Assembly: GCF_001039355.2 (NCBI RefSeq)
Contig: NW_019775413.1
Span: 1,752,249-1,816,248 of the forward strand
Direction: 5' to 3'
DNA: 64,000 nucleotides
Source of the DNA: Lingula anatina
Lineage: Eukaryota; Brachiopoda; Lingulata; Lingulida; Lingulidae
Shown: positions 1 to 10,417 of the stretch, in pieces
How the letters are laid out: every line of letters starts with the position of its first letter
Position numbering within the stretch: position 1 is the first letter of the stretch
Position numbers and translations under genes: made by a program
The notes under the pieces: generated by a model
Told to the model about the DNA's origin: nothing
Database searches by the model: none
The model's input: only the letters and a program-made list of their open reading frames with translations

Positions 1-52
1 CCTGAAACTACAACAGCTATTGGAGCAAAAAGTTGGCAAATGAAAAATAAAG

Positions 53-458
53 GCCATTCTGTTTTGTGAATTAAGGATAATGATGATGGTTCATAAGATA
101 TGAAGCCAATCATCGAAAAACGATTGCACAATTCCAAATAATGGTTGAGTTTCACGTCACGCAATTCCCTTAAAAGGTTAGGTCGAAATTTTTAATTAGG
201 AGTTTCTTTAATCAAAAAAAAAAAAAAATAATAATAATAATAATAATAATACTCTTTCCTCTGTAAAGATCGAAGCTCAATCATGAATATGCATTTTTAC
301 ACCACTTCACTGACTTCAAATGTTTTAAACTAATATTAAAGTGCAATTTTCCGAGAACGAGGTTGGTTGTTATTTTATGTTTTGGTGTCAACAGATCTAG
401 AGGGCCTAGAAAGTAAATGGAATTCACGTACATGTCGATTTTGAAAACTATGTAAATC
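53..458. repeat. Local duplication, copy A
   Basis: This block shares long collinear matches with 1606-2352. Shared stretches include ttttgtgaattaaggataat, cgaaaaacgattgcaca, ccgagaacgaggttggttgt, tggaattcacgta and tgtcgattttgaaaact, in the same order and orientation about 1.55 kb apart. Copy A lacks about 290 bp that copy B carries between the last two anchors. No coding capacity is seen in either copy, so this may be two copies of an old interspersed repeat or a tandem duplication. Confidence 0.8.
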
Positions 459-950
459 GTACGTTTATTACAGCCCCGCCATCGTTATTTTTTTCCTTCA
501 TGACCTCAGTCGTAGTAAAGCGATGAACTTTAAAAGTTATTCGAAAATATTACACGTTTTGATGTGTAGTATAGCTCATAATGATTATTTTCAACCAAAG
601 AGACCTCGTCATACACCCGACTCGGGCATAATTTAAAGATAAACCTTACGCCACACACATTTTCGATTTGTGTTTCAAAATAACTAAATCCTTTTCCGTT
701 TTGATGGCAAGCCCATCATACATGCTTAAAGGGGTTCGAAATGTTATAAAGACATTTCCTTTATGTAAAAATCTTATCTTAATATTGAGGCAATAAGGTC
801 AATACATATAGAACAAACATTCCTTATTTACTGTTGTAGGCTATTAACCACCAGACGCTTCTGCACACAAAGTGGGCAATCATTTATCAATTTCCCTGTT
901 TCGAAATTGGTGTGAGTTATCGGTTTCCGAGCTCCGTAACTAAGAGACAT

Positions 951-1120
951 TTCCCACAGATATTTAGATCGATCTATCCCCCTGGGAAGTCTCACTAGAT
1001 TGCTGTCAGCTCGACTGGCTTAAATGTCTGTCCCGCCTACTAAAGGAAGCTGAGAGCAATTTATCGTGAACCCCCAGAGAGTAAGGTCGATCCAGATGGA
1101 TCGATCTAAATCTGTGGGAA
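951..1120. mobile_element. Fold-back (MITE-like) element, family A copy 1
   Basis: This is an imperfect palindrome of about 170 bp. The left end reads ttcccacaga then tagatcgatc, and the right end gatcgatcta then tctgtgggaa, which are inverted complements. Inside, 'gtctcactagattgctgtcagc' is mirrored by 'gagagcaatttatcgtgaac'. It encodes nothing and belongs to a family with seven copies in this window. It lies between the two copies of the local duplication. Classification as a non-autonomous DNA transposon is inferred from structure; no clear target-site duplication was identified. Confidence 0.75.
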
Positions 1121-1605
1121 CCCAGTCTAAGATATTATCATGAAAATAGCCATGGTTGGCGAGTAGGGTGTGAATTACAAACCCGTACTAGCCTTGGGTT
1201 TTACTGTTACTTTAGGAGATATGAGCCCATAATTACGACGTTCCAATAAACAAAGGCAGGAATTCGTTTCTATATTGATAATTTCATACAGGTAAATAAG
1301 CCATTCCAGAGAATTTCACCGGATTGCAATACTTACGTATTTATTTGATTAAATAGGCTTAGGAGACGATAAAAAAGGTGTCAATATCCGTTCGGGAGCG
1401 GCTTGAGATCTGTTTGTCATTGATATTTCAGAATTCAAAAAATAAAAAAAAAAATGATGCTGCTGTTATGTTTTCAGCTCGATATATGATCACACATGAT
1501 CAAGGCATGCCGGAAGGTGCTATCTATAATAGACTTACAAGGCGGCATTTACCACACAACCTCAAAAGCAGATTTTTTGGCCTATAAATGACACTTCTTA
1601 TCGCC

Positions 1606-2352
1606 TACATTCTGTTTTGTGAATTAAGGATAATGATAATGGTTCACAAGAAAGGAAGCCAATAATCGAAAAACGATTGCACAAACACTGCGTGTCAGAT
1701 AGGCCTACTTCTCAAGTCCTGGTTAATTCCAAATAATGGTTGGGTTTCGCGTCACGCAATTCGCTTAAAAGGTTTGGACGAAAAATCTAATAAAAAGTTT
1801 CTTTTTCTTTAATCAAATTGAAAACAAATACCGTCCCTTTGTTGAGGCCGAAGCTCAATCATACCTCATGAATATGCGTTTTTTAGAACCACTCCACCGT
1901 CTTCAAATGGTTTAAACTTAATTTTAAAAACTGCAATTTTCCGAGAACGAGGTTGGTTGTTATTTCATGTCTTTAAAAGAGTGTTTTGACGTTAATAGAG
2001 TGCTAAAAGGAAAATGGAATTCACGTAACTGTCCTTTATAAATTCCTAGGTACAACAACAACAGAACGTTGTATTATTTATTTTATGATTTTTATATCTT
2101 TTCAATGTCCGTCTTAATTCCTTAGAGAAATTGAAAGAAAAGCAAAACAATTAATATTAATAATATTAATTTCTCCCTTTCTCTTGTATGAACTTTTCAG
2201 AGTTGGCCATTTTCAGTTAACCATCGATGCATCTATCTGAAAGGCCTTTGTGACATACAAAATGAACTTATATACAAAGCGTGATTAACGTGTTAATCGT
2301 CTGGCGATATCCTTAACACATAAATGTCGATTTTGAAAACTGTGTAAATTGA
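1606..2352. repeat. Local duplication, copy B
   Basis: Partner of the 53-458 block. It contains two segments absent from copy A: a short one near 1683-1723 and about 290 bp at roughly 2031-2322. The outer anchors, including tgtcgattttgaaaactgtg near 2325, still match copy A, so either copy A suffered a deletion or copy B gained an insertion. No gene was recognised. Confidence 0.75.
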
Positions 2353-3119
2353 TCTTTTTTCAATTACCTTATAAAATTTGCGTATATAATGTATTCTTTT
2401 AAACAACATTAGTTGCATGACATTGGACATTACGAACAGTGGCTCGGAATAACTACAAAGGAGTATGGCTTTTCTTATGGACGAAAATGATGCAGAATAA
2501 GCAAATAATTCCTCCCCTATATCATTAGCCTGTTGGGGTTACAGAGATTTATCACTGTACTAGTACTTTCACAATAATGAAATTGAAGGATTTCCATTTT
2601 CAAGTGAAGTGAAAATACAGGAAGTTGATGTAGTTTGTTCACCTATCTTTAGCCTAGTTTGGGCCTGTCAAACTAATGAAGAGTAAAGGTTGTCTTCAAA
2701 ATATTTCATCATAAAGCATTCCTTAGTTTGGGACTCTTCAAAGCAATGGTTGGTAAGGACTTTTTATCCGTGTACAGATGTCAAAATACCTTTCAAAGTG
2801 AATTATAAAAAAATCAAAAGACCTCTTAAGTTTCCAAGAGATATAGTAAACATACGGATATTATTAGACTTAGCCTGCCTTTCTGATTCACTAAATGTCA
2901 CATTATTTGACACTTTACACAGATATAGCGGCAATGTTTAGTGTCGGAAATGGCGGCAGGTGGTGCGAAATGAGTTTCTAACGAGTGCACTGTTCATTAA
3001 GCAGATGTGATAATATGAAATACAATTTGTAACGCGAGAAACTTAAGTTCGCTGACCGACGTTTGTGTATTGTCACATATCTCCTGTTAAAAATGTTCGT
3101 CAGAGGTCACCCAAGTATG

Positions 3120-3195
3120 AGAGGACACTGGAAACTCACCTCTCAACTATCAATAAAACATGATATTAGCCGCGAGTTGAGTTTCCAGAGTCCTC
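3120..3195. repeat. Short inverted repeat
   Basis: The arm gaggacactggaaactca (from about 3121) is mirrored by tgagtttccagagtcctc (to about 3195), with one mismatch and a spacer of about 40 bp. It could form a hairpin of about 18 bp. No function is apparent. Confidence 0.5.
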
Positions 3196-5750
3196 TAGCA
3201 GAAGCCTTTAGGGTTTCCCTTATCACGCACTAAAATGATATTGACGGGCAATGATAAATATATAATGAAGCGTAATTTCATAGCTGCATCAATTAAGCAC
3301 CTACTAATTATAAAGCCCAGGTTGGTGTTGTCGTTTTCATTATTATTTCATTATGGATTTTCAATATGAAACGTAAATCCCAGTGTGTAAGAAAGCCACA
3401 CCCCGGGTTTACTAACTGATACCCGGAACTGTATGACGACCTATGGATTATTAATAGACTGTAGGGAGTGCCACGCGTTTATCTAAACACATGACTTGAC
3501 CTGCTGTTTATCTTTTAAATTGTTGTAATTACACATTGCACTAATTATATATTAGCCCGATGCAGTTCCTTCAAGTGAAAAAATGATACGAGTTTCCCAC
3601 GTTAATGCTGTACTTTCAACCTTCTAACAGTTAGAAATCTCTCTGGGTTTTCAACATCCAATATGTCCTACACTATGTCATTTCCGTCTTGAGTCTCTGA
3701 GGAATTGTATACAAAGCCAATGCCTTCTGCAAATATCCGGGCTGATTGGCCAGCAATGCGTGGTCTGTGTGAATAGTTTACGTCAATCAGTTGTCGCCTG
3801 TTTGCATCTCTCCGCCTTCTTGGGCCTACCCACTTTGCGACTGGAAAGTGAATCCCGTTTCCATAGGAACTATTTCTTTATATATTATTACAGCGTTCGG
3901 CTTGCATGCTTCAAAGTTGCCTGGAGTTGTCAATTAGGAAAATACAATAGGAGTGGGAAATATATACAAGGTAGGACTTGTTGTACTGTCAAGTTTCAAT
4001 TTAACAACGTTTTCTTAGTCTCCCTCTCTCTTTTTTTTCTTTTTGGCTTTGCACCATTTTCTGTGAAGTAATATCTTACTTGCACTTTGTCTTCATCAAT
4101 GGGCTGTTTAAATTGACCAAAGTGAAATTCCGTAAGACCATTTTACAAACTAGTCTGCCAAAGATACTGCACTCGCTAAGAGCGGATGGAATGGCAAAAT
4201 GCCTTTCTTTTTATTTTTCGAAATCGAATTATACTAATAGATACAACAATGTGTTTTTAAAAAGGTGCTTAAAAGGTTTTATGTATATAAAAATTCAGCA
4301 AACTAATTAGTTCCCCCTAATTTTTAGAAACAATGGATGTCGCATCAGTATACATTTTGTTACCACCGAGACCATAGAAACAGATGTTCCAAACCATGAT
4401 TCCAAATCTTTGTTATACTAAAGTCTTTGTTATAGTAAAATATGAAAGTGTCCAAGTTGGACAGCTCTTTTCATTTTGTTTTCATTGCCACCATGGGTAA
4501 AGCCATCGTGGCCGTTTTGAACATTCAGCTTATTGATTGTTTTTGCGCAAACTGTACAGTGACATGGGGCAATCTTTGGGATGAATACAAGATACTGAAG
4601 TTTAAACAATGCATCCATTTCGACCGAACCTCAAAATCGAATGATTGTTGATTCTTTTGTCATTATCTTAAAGGAAAATGTGCAATGCTTGGAAATATTT
4701 TGCGAGTTTTAGTATGCATTGCTTTCGCAATGAACAAGATCTTCACAGCTTTTTGATTGGTGTAATAGAAATGGGATGTGCCATATATTGAATCGAAGAC
4801 TTGTGATAAAGATATTGCTCTGAGGGAAAAAATGGTTATTTCAAGATCAAAATATATTCTTCTGTTTGCTTCACACAATTGATTGAAATATGAAAGCGTA
4901 TGAAATATGATTTTATTGTAGAAAACGAATAGTTACGTGTGAGATAACGTCACCTGGTATATGTCAGAGAACCATTTTATCGAAAAGCACCCCTGAAACT
5001 GAATAAAGCGTATATCCGCACGATCAATAACATCTCTAGTAATGTATGTTTTAATTAATAAAGTGTCATGTTTTACTTTTGAGATTAAAGAAATATAAAC
5101 AGCCATTAAGCCCACTTAAAACTGCAATCCGATATTCTCACAACGATCTGAGTACTGACACCGTATAACATTTCGTAATTGCAGTGTAACCTCTCACAGC
5201 CTGCTCCACTTAACGTGGCAAAAGTTCTGGGAAAAGAAAAAGCATTTGTGAAATTGCATATTTACAAGATGATACTGGTTTTTATGAAAGTAGCGAAATG
5301 CAAACACCACACCACTTGACTTCTCCATTTACTCAATCATATTACGTTATTGGCACATCAAATTGAAAAATGCGAACGATTCTCAAGAAAGTGTTGATTG
5401 TCATGCAACCTCTGGTCTCCGAAAATAATGAACAAAAAGGGGATATTCGCGTGTCAGTGCGAAGATTAAACACTTGCTGGGGTAGAATTACTATGCATGA
5501 TCGCTAAAGGTTATAAATCCGTTATTAAATGTGTGTGGTTTACCAAAATGACACGACGTGAAGGGTCTTGATATTTCTTCTCAAATAACCATAAACGTAT
5601 GGGTAATATAAACGCTAAGCTCATTAAAATGGTTTCTTTTCTTTATTAGGCTTGTTATTCCAAACCGTAATGAAAATTGTTATGAGAAAACATCATTGTG
5701 ACTCAATGGTCGCAGTTTGGTTACTGATTGCAAGAACATTGGCTTATTAG

Positions 5751-6003
5751 GGACCATTCCCAGACTCTGTCGTACTAACCGTGGATCGATCTATCTCCAA
5801 GGGGATTCTCGCTAAACTGCAATCAACTTAAGCGGCTAAGATGTCTTTCACGCCTACTGAATCTGCTAGGGGTAATTAATCATCGTTTAGCAGCTTGAGT
5901 AGGTGTGCCAGACATCTAAGCCTCTTAAGCTGAAAGCAATTTAGCGAGAAACCCCTTGGAGATAGATCGATCCTGTTAGATCTATCTAGGTATGGGAACC
6001 CAG
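5751..6003. mobile_element. Fold-back (MITE-like) element, family A copy 2
   Basis: This is a near-palindrome of about 253 bp. The left arm carries ggatcgatctatctcc, then aaggggattctcgctaaa and aagatgtctttcacgcctac. The right arm carries the inverted counterparts taggtgtgccagacatct, tttagcgagaaacccctt and ggagatagatcgatcc. It is a longer version of copy 1, with the complete central stem. It lies about 650 bp upstream of the precursor gene's coding exon, so it could sit in that gene's 5' intron or promoter. Confidence 0.75.
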
Positions 6004-6410
6004 TTTTATACGAGAGGGCCAGATTCAGGTCTAGAGGTGGCCTCTCTTTTGAGAGATAACTTGAAACGGCAAGGGTATGCTATAGTGTACAGATTTATTT
6101 CAAATATGACTCTGAAGCTCAGGGTGTGCCCTAAACACTCTCAGCATCATGGTTCCCCCATACCAGAACAAGTAACTTGTGGCAAGCATGCTTTACACTT
6201 AAAAATCAGGAAAAATCCGATTGTCGTATACCACTCATACATGGGGGCCTACTTCTGCTTTTTGATCTTTTTCTCTACAGTTCAGATATCATTTTTTCAA
6301 TTTTAAAAAACCTACCCCCTTCTCATCTATTTTGTACTCTGGCGGTTTGGTGCCCCCTCAGCCATGGTGCCCAAAGCATGTACTGAGTCTGTTTACACAA
6401 AAATCCGGCC

Positions 6411-6412
<2 letters not shown>

Positions 6413-6447
<35 letters not shown>
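6413..6447. repeat. (GA)n microsatellite
   Basis: About 17 uninterrupted GA dinucleotides lie roughly 200 bp upstream of the acceptor of the precursor gene. Reverse-strand frames through it give a meaningless run of alternating Ser and Leu. Confidence 0.95.
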
Positions 6448-6452
<5 letters not shown>

Positions 6453-6673
6453 GCGTGTACATGCAGTAACAGTGCAGAGGACCCGAACAATAAATTACTA
6501 CCATAAAGTTTACGCAAATGTCTTGAAAGGCTCCAGCTCTACCAAATAAAACATATCTACTGCTCATCAATTGTCACTTTTCTCCGTTATATTTACTTAT
6601 ACCACCGTTCAGCATTAACAATAACTAACCAATTCTTTTCTTTATTTACCACAGGTGCATCATCTGTACAAAT

Positions 6674-7213
6674 ATGGACCAATTACGCCAATTACTGAAC
6701 CAATATCCTCATCACTTTCTCGTGGTCACCATGGTCCTTTGCGTTTTACCATTGTCCACAGACGCCTTCATGCGCCCGTACTTTGATTGCCGTTTATGTA
6801 TGTACAGAAGCCATGACATGGGCTGCTGGACCAGATGCTCCCAGAGAGGCGTTGGGGTAATACCTTTTCAAAGCGCGGGAAAGCGTGTTTGGGACACCAA
6901 TTTGGAACCGACAGAAGACGAACCCGATAAAAGGGACATTTCTAGACGGGACTGCTTCAGAGTTTGCCTAGCCAGTGATAACCCGTCTCTGTGCAGGCAA
7001 GGTTGTGTTTTCAACCAAAACATCATCCCCTACTATAAGAGAAGCGATGTCTCGGACGAAGACCACCTTGAACAGCCTACCAAACGCTTTCCAGTGGAAT
7101 TCATGATGTGCGATTATTGTTACAGAAGGAGATATGCAATCTTTTACGACTCACGGTGCTCCATTTGTTTCAGAACAAGTCGGGCCTTTAGGCGCCCATC
7201 TTACTATCGTTAA
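6674..7213 (+). CDS. Secreted cysteine-rich prohormone-like precursor (179 aa), three 4-Cys peptides
   Basis: This is a single coding exon. A clean acceptor (pyrimidine tract then ttaccacag) ends at 6654 and the first ATG is at 6674, so the 5' UTR is spliced. Residues 1-31 form a signal peptide (hydrophobic FLVVTMVLCVLPLSTDA) with likely cleavage after TDA. Dibasic sites KR70-71, KR86-87, RR91-92, KR122-123 and KR137-138 would free three peptides with four cysteines each. Peptide 1 (32-69) has C39, C42, C51, C55 and ends in Gly before KR, predicting amidation. Peptide 2 (93-121) has C94, C98, C107, C111 in a symmetric CX3C-X8-CX3C. Peptide 3 (139-179) has C146, C149, C162, C165. Acidic linkers (72-85 and 124-136) separate them. 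This layout is typical of neuropeptide or peptide-hormone precursors. I do not recognise the family. Multi-cysteine invertebrate prohormones are the natural comparison, and another secreted disulphide peptide role is possible. Confidence 0.8.
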   Translation: MDQLRQLLNQYPHHFLVVTMVLCVLPLSTDAFMRPYFDCRLCMYRSHDMGCWTRCSQRGVGVIPFQSAGKRVWDTNLEPTEDEPDKRDISRRDCFRVCLASDNPSLCRQGCVFNQNIIPYYKRSDVSDEDHLEQPTKRFPVEFMMCDYCYRRRYAIFYDSRCSICFRTSRAFRRPSYYR

Positions 7214-7320
7214 ACAAATAGCTTGTTAGTTTATTGATCCGTTTACTTTACCGTTAACAAAACTGAGCATGTGAAAGCCACACGCCCAAAATCATGTATA
7301 TTTTTTTGCATATGGTTATT

Positions 7321-7326
7321 ATTAAA
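7321..7326 (+). terminator. Possible polyadenylation signal of the precursor gene
   Basis: The variant hexamer ATTAAA lies about 110 bp after the stop codon. It is the first candidate signal downstream, but no transcript evidence is available. Confidence 0.3.
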
Positions 7327-10201
7327 TTGATGAAATTATCCTAGAGTTACTGGGGTTACGGCTTGTGTGAATTAAGGTTTTGACTCATCACAGGCTCACG
7401 ATTAAGGGAATACAGTGGTACTGAATTTAGAGTCAATCAGACAATGTTTCGAAGTCTAATATACGTGTATCATTGGCCACGCGGTTGTGACATGCTTTAT
7501 TGTAACTTGAATAGTAAATTGATGTAGCAACAAGTATTATGAACTCATTTGCACACAGTAAACCAATGTACCCTATTGTAATATCTATTGTATCATGCCA
7601 AATGTCGAAGTTTGAAAACGATCGTTGCAAACGGTAGTCTGACGTCTTCTGGGATAAACGGGAATTGACCAGGTTAGAATCAACGTAAGATAAAGTATTT
7701 GAAAAGTTAATATTTTTAGTATCGAGGAAAAGGGAAGTTTAGACATTAACTTTTTTTTATTAAAAAATGTCTTTTGTAAGATATATAATTGTTTTTGTTG
7801 GGAATTACATGTGGTGTTATGAAGACTGAACTCTTTTCTTTCCGAGTATCACAGTTGTCAGATTTTAACTCATTCACTTTGAAATATTATCGACATGTGA
7901 TCAAGTAAGCTACTTTACGTCTGTCTTTATTGCTTATTATATAGATTAAAAAACGCAATCAAAATATCTCGGAGAATACAAAAAGAATTAAATATAGAGT
8001 TTATGACACGGAGTTTTATAACACTCCACATATTTGTTTTAACATGTACATGCCTGCATATCGTAGTGTTTCATCGTTTCGGTGGAATTTAAGTATTTAT
8101 TGTATAGTCAGTCATTGTAGCTTTAGAAATAAGATCAATTTGAAATCTATACATGCATACAACAGACGGTGTCATTCTTCTTTTTTTACGGATGGGGATT
8201 TGAATACAAAGGTACACTGTCATTGTGAAGGAGGAAGGGAAAAGCAAAATCCTAAAGAAACAAAACAAATTTTCATTTCCTAGGAGAATTTCACGAGCCA
8301 AGTCCGCAAGTAATATAACGGGCTGTTTAAACAAAATGTACTCACAATTGATGCATACGTCAATTAAACAGCCGAGATTTGAATGCCTCGGAAAATGAAA
8401 TTATTGCACTCTCTTTGAACTAGACAAAACTACAATTAACCTGCTTTGGAGCTTGTTGCTTTATATTCAGATATAGAATAGATGCTTTTATTGATGGGAT
8501 AGGATAAGAGGCTGAAAACATACAACACGATAAAGGTACCAAATCTGGTATAGGGTAGATACAAGATATTAGCCAGGAACTGAAAAGCATCAATCCATCA
8601 CGATTGTGATATTTTGGACATCAAAAGGATTTTTCTTGCCTCAAGCGTTTTCTGTTCAGTTCCAGACGTGGCATCTAGCCTACACTGTTAGAAGTGATCA
8701 TCTCAAGAAACATGAATTATAGACCTAATCACGCCAGGTTTTCGAGCCTAAAATGGTAAAATAATAAGAGACGTACAGATGTACTAGTATAATAAGGCTG
8801 GGTTTTGCAGAAGAATTCCAACGTTCACAAGAACACGGGTGTAACCAACCCATTATCGGGCAAGATGATAACTCTTTATCAATTGATTATGGTTAGTAGT
8901 TCTTAATCAACATTTTTGTTCATTTTATGATTTATTGTTTTTTTCTTCTGAAAATTTTTGTTCAGATTAAAGCAATGTAGAAATTCCATTACATTGGTTT
9001 CCAATTACTCACACGACATCTTTACTGTAATATGGGCAACCAGTTGCATATTCGGCAATTCCCTGAAGAGAGCATCCCGTAGCGAGTTCTGCTGGGAGTG
9101 GCAGTCTGATATGGACGCTCCATCAGGCAATATTGTGACTTAAAATTAATCGCACTAATGGCACGATATTTTCAAGTAGTCCCCAGTGGAACACGGATCA
9201 CATTGTAAGCGAGGTTCAATCCATTACAGTCAAAGTTCCCCTTTAATATGTCAAAACTATAGGGATTCATACTGCTTGGGACGACATGCTGTGCAAGCTT
9301 TAAATTTAGAAATGTGCAAATTATCAGATAGTCGTTTCTAAAGTTTTGCAAGAGAAAGAATTGATTTTAGACTTTGGTATCTATTTCGAAGCGCATGTCG
9401 AATTTGATTTAACAATTTCAAGTAAAGACGGAAGCCGAAGCTCTCTAAAACCATATAATGGTATTGCCCATAACTTCATTATTCTAATAGGGTTTTCTTC
9501 CTTTTGATTTCAAGTTAATCGGAGCCATCAGCCCTAGAGAGTGCCGCAACGTGATGTATATATACACTATATGCAAATAACTAACAAAGCCATTTCGACA
9601 CTTTTCAGACCTTTAACAAAACCTACAAAGCCAATGTTTTTTTCCTAACTTATCTTGTGTTGTCTTATTTTGCTCTTCTTTTTTAATTATTGCAAATGAA
9701 ACTCGAACAAATTTTTTCATTTATAAATTCTTTTGTTTTGTTTCGTTTATATTTCATACTTATGAAGCTCTCACTCAAAGTAGAATTATAAACAGAAAGA
9801 AACAACAGTGAAGGCACATTTAACAAGCTGGCAAAAACTTAACAAAGACATGAAACAGAACATCTTTATATATGAGGACAAGCCAGCAATATGGGTACTT
9901 CAACACTGAAACACAAATAACTTTTTCATATCTTTATCATATCTTACATCTTTGCTCAATTATACCAAATGATAATAAATTTGATGAACAGTCAATCAGC
10001 TCCACCATTAAGTCATTCATCAGGTTAACCGCAGCAATGTCTACGCTAAGCGATACAACTTAAAGTGGAAAGTAGATTTACATTCAATTTGTCTCAGGTT
10101 TGAACTACTGTTATACATTTCAATGTGCAGCATCTACTTAAAGATTCATACATGAATGAACATACATATTTTCTCTTTGCAAGAGTTTTCCTAACTGGCA
10201 A
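7327..10201. other. Intergenic region between convergent genes
   Basis: About 2.9 kb of AT-rich DNA lies between the 3' end of the precursor gene (+) and the 3' end of the sorting nexin gene (-). The short reading frames here (60-80 codons) show no domain-like pattern. I see no RNA gene or transposon with recognisable ends. A small inverted repeat around 8321-8375 (gggctgtttaa and ttaaacagcc) is the only structure noted. Confidence 0.5.
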
Positions 10202-10207
10202 TTTATT
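10202..10207 (-). terminator. Candidate poly(A) signal for the sorting nexin gene
   Basis: Plus-strand tttatt reads AATAAA on the minus strand, about 210 bases past the stop codon (10418-10420). Another AATAAA lies only about 30 bases past the stop, at 10384-10389. Which one is used cannot be told from sequence. Confidence 0.4.
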
Positions 10208-10417
10208 CCTTAAACACTTGTTCAAAATCTCACGACTTCTGATGGGTAAATATATTCATTTTCAATGATGGGTAAATAACAACGGCAGATTGACATGATT
10301 TCAGTGCCAATAATATTTCATAGTTATGTACAGTAATGATACTTAAAAGTCTCTTCAAGTGTCAAACAAAGATCAGTCTCTGTTTATTTTTGTCTTTCTT
10401 TCCAATTCCTACTTTTA

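Larger units (their letters stand above)
1..6654. other. Left intergenic region without a recognisable gene
   Basis: No open reading frame here looks like a known protein; the longest (about 100 codons, 3760-4071 and 5992-6306) have no domain-like composition and sit in AT-rich or repeat DNA. The region holds a diverged local duplication (about 53-458 and 1606-2352), two fold-back elements (951-1120 and 5751-6003), a small inverted repeat near 3120-3195, an (AAT)n tract near 229-250 and a (GA)n tract at 6413-6447. A non-coding 5' exon and the promoter of the precursor gene at 6655 probably lie somewhere here, because that exon starts at a splice acceptor, but I cannot place them. Confidence 0.6.

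Noticed and set aside
3760-4071. 103-codon ORF in the left intergenic region
   Set aside because: No conserved motif, no convincing splice or promoter context, and composition like random AT-rich sequence.
6323-6570. Minus-strand frames with long Ser-Leu repeats
   Set aside because: They come from the (GA)n microsatellite read in frame.
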